A stretch of 64,000 nt of DNA from Bryobacterales bacterium. Its GTDB lineage: Bacteria > Acidobacteriota > Terriglobia > Bryobacterales > Bryobacteraceae. The notes beneath the pieces were generated by a model, which had not been told where the DNA came from, ran no database searches, and saw nothing but the letters and a program-made list of their open reading frames with translations. The stretch lies in assembly GCA_003164035.1 (NCBI GenBank), contig PLRS01000073.1:61479-125478 (forward strand), written 5' to 3'. Shown here in pieces: positions 8,191 to 16,816 of the stretch. Every line of letters starts with the position of its first letter. Position 1 is the first letter of the stretch. Made by a program: the position numbers and the translations under genes.

Positions 8191-10542
8191 ATGAGAACAT
8201 TCTGGTGGGCGGTGGGGTTGGGCGCGGCATTGGTTTCCGGCGCGGCATGGGCGCAGGAGTTTAGCGCGGGGCCGGCGGTTGACCGGGTAATCGACGAAGC
8301 GATCGAGCAGGGGCGCATGCCGGGGGCGGTGCTGCTGGTGGGGCACGACGGGAACGTGGTTTACCGCAAGGCTTACGGCAAGCGGGCGCTGGTGCCGTCG
8401 GCGGAAGCGATGACGGTGGACACGATTTTCGACCTGGCATCGCTGACCAAAGTTGTCGCCACCACGACCTCGCTGATGAAGCTGTTCGAGGAGGGGCGGT
8501 TCCGGCTGAACGACCGCGTGACGGCGTACATCCCGGAATTTCAGGGCGGCAAGAGCGACATCACGCTGCGCAACCTGTTCACGCATTTTTCGGGGCTGCG
8601 GCCGGACGTGCCGCTGGCGAATCCCTGGTCGGGTTACGACACCGGCATTCAGCTTGCATGTACCGACCCTCCCGCCGGGCCGCCGGGGGTGCGCTTCGTC
8701 TATAGCGACATCAACTTCATTCTGCTGGGGGAACTGGTACACCGGCTGAGCGGGCAGACTCTGGCGGATTATGCGCGCGACAACGTGTTCCGGCCGCTGG
8801 GGATGAAGGAGACGATGTTCCAGCCGCCGGCTTCGCTGCGGCCGCGGATTGCGCCGACCGAGCGCTGGCCCATAAAGGACGGCGCGCCGTTGCGGGGGGT
8901 GGTACACGACCCGACGGCGCGCAACATGGGCGGCATTGCGGGACACGCCGGGGTATTCTCCACGGCCGACGACCTGGCGCGGTTCGCGCAAATGATGCTG
9001 AACCAGGGGACGCTCGATGGGGTGCGCATCGCGAGCCCGCTCACGGTGGAGAAATTCACCGAGCCGCAGAGTCCGCCGGATCAGCCGATCCTGCGCGGGT
9101 TGGGGTGGGATATGGATTCGCCGTACTCGGGCAACCGGGGCGAGTTGTTTCCGATCGGCTCGTACGGGCACACGGGGTTTACGGGCACGTCGATCTGGAT
9201 CGATCCATCGACGAAGACGCTCGTGATTCTGCTGGCGAATAGCGTACACCCGGCGCAGCGCCCGGCCATCACGTCATTGCGCGCCAAGGTGGCGACGATC
9301 GTGGCGGCGGCGGTGGGGACTCGCACGCAGGGGGTGATACTGACCGGGTACGAGGAAACCATGGCCGGGCCATCGGCGGGTATGCGCCGCGAGGTGGAAC
9401 ACGCGGGCGCGACCGAGACCGGGCTGGACGCGCTGGAGGCCGCGCACTTCGCGGCGCTCGAGGGCAAGCGCGTGGGCCTCGTCACCAACCAGACCGGGGT
9501 GGATGCGCGCGGGCGGAGGAATATCGACGTGATGCGCGAGGCCGGGGTGCGGCTGACGGCATTGTTTTCGCCCGAGCACGGATTCGCGGGCAAGGAAGAC
9601 CGGGAAGGGTTGGCGGATTCGGTGGACGCGGCGAGCGGGTTGAAGATTTACAGCCTCTACGGCGCCACCCAGCGGCCGACGCCGGAAATGCTGCAGGGAA
9701 TCGACGCGCTGGTGTTCGATATCGCGGACGTGGGCGCGCGCTTTTACACCTACGAAACCACTATGGCCTACGCGCTGGAGGCGGCGGCCAAGGCCGGGAT
9801 TTCGTTCTACGTGCTGGACCGGCCGAACCCGCTCACGGGCATGCACGTGGAAGGGCCGCCGCTCGACAGCGCGAATCGTTCTTTCGTGGGCTACTTCGCC
9901 GGTTTGCCGGTGCGGCACGGAATGACGATGGGCGAGCTGGCGCGGTTGTTCAATGGCGAAGGGAAGCTGGGCGCGAAGTTGACGGTGATTCCGATGGAGC
10001 ACTGGCAGCGCGGGGACTGGTTCGATGCCACCGGCCAGCCGTGGGTGGATCCGTCGCCGAATATGCGCAGCCTGAACGCGGCCATGCTGTATCCGGGATT
10101 GGCGCTGCTGGAATACTCGAAGAACCTTTCGGTGGGCAGGGGCACGGATGCGCCGTTCGAGCAGGTGGGGGCGGATTTCATCGGCGGGCGGGAGCTGGCT
10201 GCGTACCTGAACCAGCGGGGGATTCCGGGCGTGCGCGTGTATCCCACCAGTTTCAAGCCGGCGGAATCGAACTTCCAAGGCGTGCGGGTGGAGGGGGTGC
10301 GGTTTCAGATCGTCAACCGGGAGGCGCTCGACTCGACGCGGCTGGGGCTGGAACTGGCGGCGGCACTGGAAAAACTATATCCCGGGAAGATTGACCTGGG
10401 GGCGGGTGCGCGGCTGATCGGGAGCGACGAGGCGATTCGGCGGTTGAAGGCGGGTGACGATCCGCGGGCGATTCAGCAGGGACTGCAGGGAGCCATGGAG
10501 GATTTTCTGAAGGTCAGGGAGCGGTACCTGATTTACCGGTAG
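8191..10542 (+). CDS. Fusion: serine beta-lactamase-family hydrolase + DUF1343 / NamZ-type muramidase
   Basis: 783 residues from ATG 8191; a GTG directly before it at 8188 adds one residue. A signal peptide ends near 'AWAQ'. The N-terminal half is a class C beta-lactamase/penicillin-binding-like domain with the SxxK motif 'SLTK' (about residues 84-87), 'YSD' (about 171-173) and 'GHTGFTGT'. The C-terminal half, from about residue 420, is a DUF1343 domain: 'VGLVTNQTGVD', 'LFSPEHGF', 'DIADVGARFYTY', 'VLDRPNPL' and 'HGMTMGELA'. DUF1343 includes NamZ exo-beta-N-acetylmuramidases. The likely role is periplasmic peptidoglycan turnover or muropeptide recycling. A recycling-type sugar kinase lies 3 kb downstream. 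Confidence 0.9.
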   Translation: MRTFWWAVGLGAALVSGAAWAQEFSAGPAVDRVIDEAIEQGRMPGAVLLVGHDGNVVYRKAYGKRALVPSAEAMTVDTIFDLASLTKVVATTTSLMKLFEEGRFRLNDRVTAYIPEFQGGKSDITLRNLFTHFSGLRPDVPLANPWSGYDTGIQLACTDPPAGPPGVRFVYSDINFILLGELVHRLSGQTLADYARDNVFRPLGMKETMFQPPASLRPRIAPTERWPIKDGAPLRGVVHDPTARNMGGIAGHAGVFSTADDLARFAQMMLNQGTLDGVRIASPLTVEKFTEPQSPPDQPILRGLGWDMDSPYSGNRGELFPIGSYGHTGFTGTSIWIDPSTKTLVILLANSVHPAQRPAITSLRAKVATIVAAAVGTRTQGVILTGYEETMAGPSAGMRREVEHAGATETGLDALEAAHFAALEGKRVGLVTNQTGVDARGRRNIDVMREAGVRLTALFSPEHGFAGKEDREGLADSVDAASGLKIYSLYGATQRPTPEMLQGIDALVFDIADVGARFYTYETTMAYALEAAAKAGISFYVLDRPNPLTGMHVEGPPLDSANRSFVGYFAGLPVRHGMTMGELARLFNGEGKLGAKLTVIPMEHWQRGDWFDATGQPWVDPSPNMRSLNAAMLYPGLALLEYSKNLSVGRGTDAPFEQVGADFIGGRELAAYLNQRGIPGVRVYPTSFKPAESNFQGVRVEGVRFQIVNREALDSTRLGLELAAALEKLYPGKIDLGAGARLIGSDEAIRRLKAGDDPRAIQQGLQGAMEDFLKVRERYLIYR

Positions 10543-10574
10543 GCGAGGGCTTTGCGGTGTGAACACAGGGGCGC

Positions 10575-10725
10575 TTAACCGATCTTGGCAAGTCCGTTCC
10601 CGGCAACCGCTCCCTCACGGTCGCGGCTCGGTTAACGGGCGCCGTGTGTTTTCAGTCAGTTACCGAGCCGCGACCGTGAGGGAGCGGTTGCCGCGCCTGA
10701 GCTGTCAAATCCCCAGATCGGTTAA
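10575..10725. repeat. Composite nested inverted repeat (families B and C)
   Basis: A 151-bp element with an 11-bp outer inverted repeat TTAACCGATCT (10575-10585) / AGATCGGTTAA (10715-10725), related to family C at 19257-19308. Inside it is a perfect 31-bp inverted repeat (10602-10632 against 10662-10692) of family B, core 'GACCGTGAGGGAGCGGT'. A single family B arm recurs at 41680-41709, between nifH and nifD. There is no coding potential. It is likely a REP/BIME-like element and could terminate or stabilise the upstream transcript. Confidence 0.88.
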
Positions 10726-10775
10726 CAGCTTGAACACGGGCTAAAGCCTTGTGGCACCATGTACAATCGGGGTTC

Positions 10776-11312
10776 GTGTTCGGCTTCCACACAATACGAC
10801 TGATGGCCGCGTTGATCGCCCTGACTGCGGCCGGCTGCAGCCGTTTGCCCACGGTGTATGCGCCGCCGGCGCAGGCAGCCGGATTTTCGGACGCTTCCGG
10901 AGCGGGACTAGGGGCGATGGTGGCGATGGCAGACCCGCGGGCGGACGCCTATATCGTGGGAGGCTTTCGGACGGCGAGCGAGGGGAGCTGGCGGTGGTCG
11001 TACGACCGGCCCGTGCTGCGCTTCTATCTGCCGAACTCCGGACCGCTCGAATTCGTCATGGACCTGACGCTCCCGGAGCAGACGTTTGCGGCCACGGGAC
11101 CGATCACGATCGGGATTGCGGTGAACGGGCGCGAGGTGGACCGGCTGCGCTGCGAGCACGCGGGGTCTTATTCCTACCATCACGCGGTGGCGGAAGAATT
11201 GTTGCGGCGTAGCGCCATCAATATCGTGGCGATGACGCCGGACAAAACGGCGCGGCGAGATGGTGGGGAGAAGCTGGGATTTGTACTGACGCGCGCGGGG
11301 TTTGCGGAGTGA
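10776..11312 (+). CDS. Lipoprotein of unknown function
   Basis: 178 residues if started at GTG 10776. An ATG at 10803 is also in frame but would remove the only basic residue before the hydrophobic stretch. The N-terminus 'RLMAALIALTAAGC' is a lipoprotein signal with lipobox 'TAAGC'. The mature part is a soluble, mostly beta domain with 'GPLEFVMDLTLPEQTF' and 'GPITIGIAVNGREVDRL', which looks like a beta-sandwich; I do not recognise a family. It lies 250 bases upstream of the GT-C-like membrane protein. The gap between them contains a repeat, so co-transcription is uncertain. Confidence 0.7.
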   Translation: MFGFHTIRLMAALIALTAAGCSRLPTVYAPPAQAAGFSDASGAGLGAMVAMADPRADAYIVGGFRTASEGSWRWSYDRPVLRFYLPNSGPLEFVMDLTLPEQTFAATGPITIGIAVNGREVDRLRCEHAGSYSYHHAVAEELLRRSAINIVAMTPDKTARRDGGEKLGFVLTRAGFAE

Positions 11313-11346
11313 CTTTTCCAGGCCCCGAGCGCATGCATAAGGTCCG

Positions 11347-11465
11347 GTGGGGCGGGCAATCTTGCCCGCAACCGCCTTTCAGGCGGCTTTTCGCGCCGGA
11401 AACGAGCCTTCGCACTTGGCGAATGCCGGCTAAAAGCCGGCTGCAGCCAGAATTGGCTGCCCCAC
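11347..11465. repeat. Composite hairpin element (family E)
   Basis: The element is bounded by GTGGGGC (11347-11353) and GCCCCAC (11459-11465). Between them are at least four small perfect hairpins, 'GCGGGCAA..TTGCCCGC', 'CCGCC..GGCGG', 'GCCGGC..GCCGGC' and 'CAGCCA..TGGCTG'. It fills most of the spacer 11313-11562. There is no coding potential. Similar short hairpins occur at 14689-14708 and 21689-21708. Confidence 0.75.
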
Positions 11466-11562
11466 GATTTATGCTGCATCGGGCTGAGAGCCAGCTCCAC
11501 ATAACTCAAGGATGGCGTCCACCTGATGCCTGACAGATCCATGCAGGGGATGGTCTGATCCC

Positions 11563-13752
11563 GTGGAAGTCTTGGCGATTCTTTTCGGTGCGGCGCTGAC
11601 TGCGGCGGCGGCGACAGGGTTGGGTGGGCTGGTGCTGGGAAAGGCGTGCCGGGAGTATGCCGTCCGGTTCGTGACCGGGGCGGCGCTACTCAGCATAACG
11701 GTGTTTGTGCTTTGCGCGTTGCGGCTAGCGTATCCGGCGGCGTTCCTGACGGTCGGAGCCTGCGGCCTGGCGGGATTGTGGCGGGAGCGGGGAACGCTTA
11801 GCGAGGAAGAGCCGGCGGCGGAATTCGGGCGCGTAGCCAAATATATATTTCTTGTGACATTTGGCGCGTACTTCCTACTTTATCTCTTGAACGCCATGGC
11901 GCCGGAAGTCAGCCCGGATGGATCGGGCTATCACCTCGGGTTGGTGAACCGGTATTTGCACCAGCACGGATTTCAAGTAATTACTTGGGATATCTACGCT
12001 AACTTGTCGCAGGGAATCGAGATGCTGTTCCTGTTCGCGTTTGCGTTCGGGAAGCATTCGGCGGCGGCACTGGTGCATTTCACCTTTCTGATCGCGCTCG
12101 CCTGGATGATGGTTTGTTACGGGCGGCGAGTGGGGTTTTTCCGGCCGGCAGTGTGCGGTGCTTTGCTGCTCTTCGCGAGCCCGGTGGTGGGCATTGACGG
12201 GACCAGCGCTTATATTGATGTAGCGGTTGCAGCTATAGCATTTACGTTGTTCTATTGTTTGCAGTTATGGGATCGCGACAAGAACCGGCGGCTGCTTCTG
12301 GCAATCGGTCTGTTGGCGGGGTTCGGCTTCGCCGCAAAGTACACCGCCTGGACGGGCGTGGTTTATGCGCTGGGATTCGTCTGGTGGAAGAGCCGGCGGT
12401 GGAAGGACTTGGCGGTGGTGGGCGCTCCGGCCGGCGCGCTCATCTTTCCCTGGATGGTGAAGAACTACCTTTGGGTAGCTAACCCCTTATCCCCTTTCTT
12501 GAATCGATACTTTCCAAATCCATATGTAACTATTTCATTTGAAGAAGATTATCGAAAATATTTCACCCACTATGAGCTGACCAGCCTGTGGCAGATTCCG
12601 ATGCAGGTGACGACTCACGGGCTGCTGGCGGGGCTGCTGGGTCCGGTATTTCTGCTGGTGCCGCTGGCGCTGCTGGCGGCGCGGAAGCCGGCCGGGCGGC
12701 AACTGCTGCTGGCGGCGGTCGTATTCGGGGCGAACTACTTCAGCAATATCGGGACGCGGTTCTTGATTCCACCGCTGCCGTTTGTGGCACTGGCGCTGGC
12801 CATGGTGCTGTCGAGCTTTCCGGGGCTGGCGGTTGCAATAGCGCTGATTCACGCGGCGATTTCATGGCCGGCGGTGGTACCGCGGTATGCGCGCGCGGAA
12901 GCCTGGCGGCTCGCGCCGAGAATCCCCTGGAAGGAAGCGCTGCGGATCCGGCCACAGAGATACGCGGAATACTACAAAGAGTCGCGGCTGGTCGGATATC
13001 GGCTGGACCGATTGATCGAAGCCGCGACCGAACCGGGGGCGACCGTGTTCACCTACCGTGGGTTTTCCGAGGCGTACACTTCGCGGCGGATTCTGGTGGA
13101 GTACGAATCGGCGGCGAGCTCGATTACAGGGGTGATTCTGCGGACCGGCAACGCCGAGGCTTTCACCGAGTATCAGCCGACGTGGCGGCTGGCGTTTCGC
13201 TTTCCGGAGGCGAGGTTGAGTGGAATCCGGGTGGTCGAAACGGCCTCGGGCGACGACCTCTGGAGCATCCATGAGCTGCGGGTTTTCGACGGCGGCAGCG
13301 AGTTGCCGCGGCGGCCCGGATGGCGGCTGACGGCCAATCCCGATCCGTGGACGATTCAGGCGGCTTTCGACAATTCGCCGGTGACGTTCTGGCGCACGGG
13401 CGAGGCAATTCATCCGGGGATGTACGCGGCGGTAGATTTCGGCGGGCTGGAGACAGCCGATTCGGTACGGGTGGAGACGGCGCCGGACCAATGGGGGATT
13501 CGGCTGAAACTGGAAGGGCTGGACGCGCGGGGCCAGTGGCGGCGACTGGGCGGGGCGCCGGAAATCGGCACCGTGGCGCCTCCGCTGGGGCTGCGGCGGG
13601 CGGCGGCGGAAGAGGCGCACCGGCGCGGAGTGGATTACCTGGTGGTATTCGACGATGAACCGGGGGCGGCCGATTACCGGCTGCATCGAGCCTCGTGGGG
13701 AACCGAAGAGGTGGGACGGGCCGACGGAGCGCGGCTGTACAAATTACCATGA
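11563..13752 (+). CDS. Polytopic GT-C-like glycosyltransferase with discoidin-like C-terminal domain
   Basis: 729 residues from GTG 11563. Residues 1-440 hold about eleven hydrophobic helices. A periplasmic loop after the second or third helix contains 'MAPEVSPDGSGYHLGL', the placement of the acidic catalytic loop in ArnT/PMT-type GT-C enzymes. Residues about 540-680 are a soluble F5/8 type C (discoidin-like) domain, seen from 'WTIQAAFDNSPVTFWRTGE' and 'AAVDFGGLETADSVRVET'. The likely function is lipid-linked sugar transfer at the outer face of the inner membrane. It overlaps the next gene by ATGA, which implies translational coupling. An uncharacterised transporter-like protein remains possible. 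Confidence 0.75.
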   Translation: MEVLAILFGAALTAAAATGLGGLVLGKACREYAVRFVTGAALLSITVFVLCALRLAYPAAFLTVGACGLAGLWRERGTLSEEEPAAEFGRVAKYIFLVTFGAYFLLYLLNAMAPEVSPDGSGYHLGLVNRYLHQHGFQVITWDIYANLSQGIEMLFLFAFAFGKHSAAALVHFTFLIALAWMMVCYGRRVGFFRPAVCGALLLFASPVVGIDGTSAYIDVAVAAIAFTLFYCLQLWDRDKNRRLLLAIGLLAGFGFAAKYTAWTGVVYALGFVWWKSRRWKDLAVVGAPAGALIFPWMVKNYLWVANPLSPFLNRYFPNPYVTISFEEDYRKYFTHYELTSLWQIPMQVTTHGLLAGLLGPVFLLVPLALLAARKPAGRQLLLAAVVFGANYFSNIGTRFLIPPLPFVALALAMVLSSFPGLAVAIALIHAAISWPAVVPRYARAEAWRLAPRIPWKEALRIRPQRYAEYYKESRLVGYRLDRLIEAATEPGATVFTYRGFSEAYTSRRILVEYESAASSITGVILRTGNAEAFTEYQPTWRLAFRFPEARLSGIRVVETASGDDLWSIHELRVFDGGSELPRRPGWRLTANPDPWTIQAAFDNSPVTFWRTGEAIHPGMYAAVDFGGLETADSVRVETAPDQWGIRLKLEGLDARGQWRRLGGAPEIGTVAPPLGLRRAAAEEAHRRGVDYLVVFDDEPGAADYRLHRASWGTEEVGRADGARLYKLP

Positions 13753-14678
13753 AATTGTTTTTAGGGATCGACGGAGGACAATCGGGAACGGCCGCGCTGG
13801 TCGGCGACGAAACCGGGCGGGTGCTGGGACACGGCGAGGCCGGTCCGTGCAACCACGCGGCGGCGGGCGAAGGACGCGCCAAGCTGGAGCGAGCCATATC
13901 GGACAGCGTTCGGTGGGCCTGCGCGCAGGCCGGACTGGATCCGGGCGCGGTGGAGTTCGAGGCGGCGTGCTGCGGGATGAGCGGGGGGCCGGACGACAAA
14001 GAGGCTATCCTGGCACAACTGCTGCGGGTGCGGAAACTGGTGGTGACCACGGACATGGTCGTCGCGCTGGCGGGTGCGACATCGAACGGGCAGGGGATCG
14101 TGGTGAACGCCGGCACCGGCTCGTTCGCGCTGGGGCGGGACGAAAGGGGGCGGACGGCGCGGGCCGGCGGCTGGGGGCACGTGATTGGCGATGAAGGCGC
14201 GGCCTTCGATATTGCCCGCCAGGCCGTGCGCGCGGCGCTCCGAATGGAGGAGGGCTGGGGGCCGGCGACGGCGCTGGTTCCGATGCTGCTGGAGGCGACC
14301 GGGTCGCGCAGCGCCAATCAATTGCTGCATAAGTTGTATACCGAGGAATGGCCGCGGGCGCGCGCGGCGCGGCTGGCCCCGCTGGTTGACGAAGCGGCGG
14401 CGGCGGGCGACGCCGTGGCGGCGGCCATCCTGAACGGGGCGGCGCAGGATCTGGCGACACTTGCCGGGGCGGTGCGCGGCCAGTTGTGGAAACCGGGCGA
14501 CGTGGTGGAAGTGGCGCACATCGGCGGCGTATTCGAAAGCCGGCGGGTGTTGGAACGTTTCCGCACGCTGGTGGAACTGGAGGCGCCAAACCGGTCGGTC
14601 GCGCCGCGGCATTCGCCGGCCGAAGGCGCGCTGCGGGAAGCCTGGCGGGCGGCGGGTATCGACGCCTGGCCGGAGTAA
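13749..14678 (+). CDS. BadF/BadG/BcrA/BcrD-type ATPase; N-acetylglucosamine-kinase-like
   Basis: 309 residues from the ATG that overlaps the previous stop by four bases. It is an ASKHA-fold kinase: 'FLGIDGGQSGTAALVGDE' (phosphate 1), 'VVTTDMVVALAGAT', 'GIVVNAGTGSFALG' (phosphate 2), 'GGWGHVIGDEGAAFDIARQAV' and 'VVEVAHIGGVFES' (adenosine motif). The sequence is typical of N-acetylglucosamine/N-acetylmuramic acid kinases of this family rather than of benzoyl-CoA reductase subunits, since the Cys ligands for a cluster are not apparent. It may phosphorylate sugars released by wall turnover. Confidence 0.85.
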   Translation: MKLFLGIDGGQSGTAALVGDETGRVLGHGEAGPCNHAAAGEGRAKLERAISDSVRWACAQAGLDPGAVEFEAACCGMSGGPDDKEAILAQLLRVRKLVVTTDMVVALAGATSNGQGIVVNAGTGSFALGRDERGRTARAGGWGHVIGDEGAAFDIARQAVRAALRMEEGWGPATALVPMLLEATGSRSANQLLHKLYTEEWPRARAARLAPLVDEAAAAGDAVAAAILNGAAQDLATLAGAVRGQLWKPGDVVEVAHIGGVFESRRVLERFRTLVELEAPNRSVAPRHSPAEGALREAWRAAGIDAWPE

Positions 14679-14688
14679 GGGCGGGCTT

Positions 14689-14708
14689 GGCAGGCGGAAC
14701 CGCCTGCC
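14689..14708 (+). terminator. GC-rich hairpin after the BadF-type gene
   Basis: Stem GGCAGGCGG (14689-14697) / CCGCCTGCC (14700-14708) with a two-base AA loop, 11 bases after the stop codon. No U-run follows, so it is either a weak terminator or a REP-like 3'-end stabiliser. The rest of 14709-14928 has no recognised feature. Confidence 0.5.
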
Positions 14709-14928
14709 CCACCCTGAGCCTCCAGGCCCCGATGCGGACTTCCAGCTTGGAAACAAACGGAGTTTGTCGTACGGAGCACACGATTTTAACGGGCTCTATT
14801 CCAACGGGGCGTTGCGACGGCCAACCCATTGTGTTATTCATGGGTCAAGTCGGAAAACCCAACTGAAACCGCCCGCTCGGACCCGAAGCTGACGGCTAAT
14901 TTTTCGTCATATTAAAGGATGGCATCCC

Positions 14929-15240
14929 GTGGAAGCTGTCAATCGCAAGCTCATTCGTCCGTCTCTGAACGAGATCAAAGAGCAAATCGCACCTCCCCGC
15001 AGGGCGGCGCCGCCGCAACAGAAGAAGCCGGTCCCACCGGACCATACCAACGCGGAAAATTTCTATTACGTGAAACAGATGCAGGCCAAGACTCCCATGG
15101 TGTTCGTGCTGTGCGATGGAGAGACCCTGCATGGCGTGATCGAGTGGTACGACCGCTGCTGCCTGAAGGTGAACCGGGAGGGCTCTCCCAATATTCTGCT
15201 CTACAAGCCGGCCATCAAGTACATGTACAAGGAGGCCTAG
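14929..15240 (+). CDS. hfq: Hfq-family RNA chaperone with N-terminal extension
   Basis: 103 residues from GTG 14929, with 'AAAGGA' nine bases upstream. The C-terminal ~60 residues form an Sm-like domain: 'ENFYYVKQMQAKTPMVFVL' (helix and Sm1), 'DGETLHGVIEWYDRCCLKV' (Sm1) and 'LLYKPAIKYMYKE' (Sm2, replacing the canonical YKHAISTI). About 48 residues precede it, with a Pro/Arg/Gln-rich linker 'PPRRAAPPQQKKPVPP'. Hfq rings bind sRNAs and mRNAs; the His of the Sm2 'KH' motif is Pro here. It sits just ahead of a sigma-factor gene. Confidence 0.8.
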   Translation: MEAVNRKLIRPSLNEIKEQIAPPRRAAPPQQKKPVPPDHTNAENFYYVKQMQAKTPMVFVLCDGETLHGVIEWYDRCCLKVNREGSPNILLYKPAIKYMYKEA

Positions 15241-15264
15241 CCGGCCAGGGTGGCGATGTTATGA

Positions 15265-15804
15265 TTGGCACGGGTTTTCAAAACCGTGCAGCGCGACGAG
15301 ATTCTCGCCCGGCTTCGTGAAAGGATTACGGCGTTCGCGGCATCTCATGGATCGAGGGAAGCCGCCGAAGATGTAGCCCAGGAGGTGCTCATGCTGCTGC
15401 ATGAAAAGTACGCGCACCTCGAGAGCCCGGAAGAACTGCTGCCGCTGGCACTGAAGATTGTCCGATTCAAGCTGATGAGTCTGCGGCGCAAGTCCGCGCG
15501 GCGGGGCGAGTACCATTCCGTTTCGATTACCGACATTCCATTGCCGGACGTGGGGCCCGGCCCGGCCGAATTGCTGGAACGGAAGGAAATGCTGGAACGG
15601 CTGGAGCGGGCCGTGGGGCAGTTGCCGGAGCGCTGCCGCCAGTTGCTCGGGTTGAAGCTGGAAGGGTTGACGTTTGCCCAGATCCAGCGCCGGTTGGGTG
15701 CGGGCGCGATCAACACGGTTTACACCTGGGACCATCGTTGCCGCCAGCGGTTGCTGCGTCTGATGGGCGGGGATTGGGAGCGCCCAGGGGAAGGGAAGCG
15801 GTGA
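15265..15804 (+). CDS. ECF-type RNA polymerase sigma factor
   Basis: 179 residues from TTG 15265; a GTG at 15286 is an alternative. Region 2 is seen in 'SREAAEDVAQEVLMLLHEKYAHL' and 'ALKIVRFKLMSLRRKSARR'. Region 4 is seen in 'RLERAVGQLPERCRQLLGLKLEGLTFAQIQRRL', which is a helix-turn-helix. The next gene starts at the stop codon (GTGA overlap) and encodes a membrane protein of the expected anti-sigma topology, so this is most likely a sigma/anti-sigma pair. The promoter specificity is unknown. Confidence 0.85.
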   Translation: MARVFKTVQRDEILARLRERITAFAASHGSREAAEDVAQEVLMLLHEKYAHLESPEELLPLALKIVRFKLMSLRRKSARRGEYHSVSITDIPLPDVGPGPAELLERKEMLERLERAVGQLPERCRQLLGLKLEGLTFAQIQRRLGAGAINTVYTWDHRCRQRLLRLMGGDWERPGEGKR

Positions 15805-16811
15805 TTCCGGGCGATTTCAAGAAGCTGGTGGGCGGGTACGCAACCGGCACGCTGACACCGGAAGAGCGGCAGGCGCTGTTCCAGGCGGCGCTCCAGGACC
15901 AGGGGCTTTTCGATGCGCTGGCGCGGGAAGAAGCCCTGCGCGACGCGCTGAGCGACCCGGCGGCGCGGGCGCGCCTGCTGGCGGCGCTCGATCGGCGGCG
16001 GTGGTGGTGGTGGTCCGTGCCGGCGCGGGCTTTGGCTGCCGCGGCGGCGTTATCGATAGGCGTTTTCGCGGGTTATTGGGCGTGGCATCCGCGCCCGCGT
16101 CATGCGGTTAGGGAAGTGGCTGCGATAAGGCCGCTGGCGGCGCCCCTTGCCGTGGGAAATGATCCAGCTTCCGCGCCCGCCGCGAAGCCAGTGGCGCCGG
16201 TGCGGCGTTTGCCGGCCAAGTCCGCTCCGGTTCGGCAAAGTTCGCCTGGCACGGGCACGGCCCAGCCAGTGGCGCCAAGCCCTTCCGGGATGGGGTCGTT
16301 AGCTCCAGCGCCAGCCGCGCCCCCGACCGAGGCACAGCCGACCAGCGTGGAAGTCACGGCGGCGACCGGCACCCTGGCGACTCGCAGCCCGGTGGCGCAG
16401 GCCTTACAGAGCGGAGCGGCCGGCAACAATTTTCGACCGGCGCGGGGGCCGATCGTGTCGTCGGCAGGGGCTTCGGTGGCGAGTCCGCTGCGATGGGCGG
16501 TGTTGCGGCGAAGGGACGGCGACTCTGTCGATCCAGGCGCGTTCGAACCGATCGAGCCTGGGGAATTGCGCGAGGGCGACACCATCGAATTGCGGTTGGA
16601 GTCGACATTGGAGGGTGAGATCAGCGTGGCCGGAGGCCTTCCTCTAGGGATGGTGCCGATGGCGCTGGCCGACACGCACATTGTCCCTGGCCAGGCCGTG
16701 GTTACGCCCCCGATCGGGCCGGTGGGAGCAGGCGAACACGTCCTGACGCTGCGTCTTACGCGTCCCCAAGCGCCGCCGATTCTCTTGGTTGTGCGGCTGA
16801 ATTACCGGTAA
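15801..16811 (+). CDS. Membrane-anchored probable anti-sigma factor
   Basis: 336 residues from GTG 15801, which overlaps the sigma-factor stop and has 'GGGGAAG' upstream. The N-terminal ~70 residues are helical and acidic/basic ('LTPEERQALFQAALQDQGLF', 'ALREEALRDALSDPAARARLL'), as in anti-sigma domains lacking a zinc finger. One membrane segment follows ('ALAAAAALSIGVFAGYWAW'). The rest is a Pro/Ala-rich extracytoplasmic region ending in a beta-rich domain, 'EPGELREGDTIELRLE...HVLTLRLTRP'. No HxxxCxxC motif is present. The functional call rests mainly on operon position. Confidence 0.65.
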   Translation: MIPGDFKKLVGGYATGTLTPEERQALFQAALQDQGLFDALAREEALRDALSDPAARARLLAALDRRRWWWWSVPARALAAAAALSIGVFAGYWAWHPRPRHAVREVAAIRPLAAPLAVGNDPASAPAAKPVAPVRRLPAKSAPVRQSSPGTGTAQPVAPSPSGMGSLAPAPAAPPTEAQPTSVEVTAATGTLATRSPVAQALQSGAAGNNFRPARGPIVSSAGASVASPLRWAVLRRRDGDSVDPGAFEPIEPGELREGDTIELRLESTLEGEISVAGGLPLGMVPMALADTHIVPGQAVVTPPIGPVGAGEHVLTLRLTRPQAPPILLVVRLNYR

Positions 16812-16816
16812 GCGGC

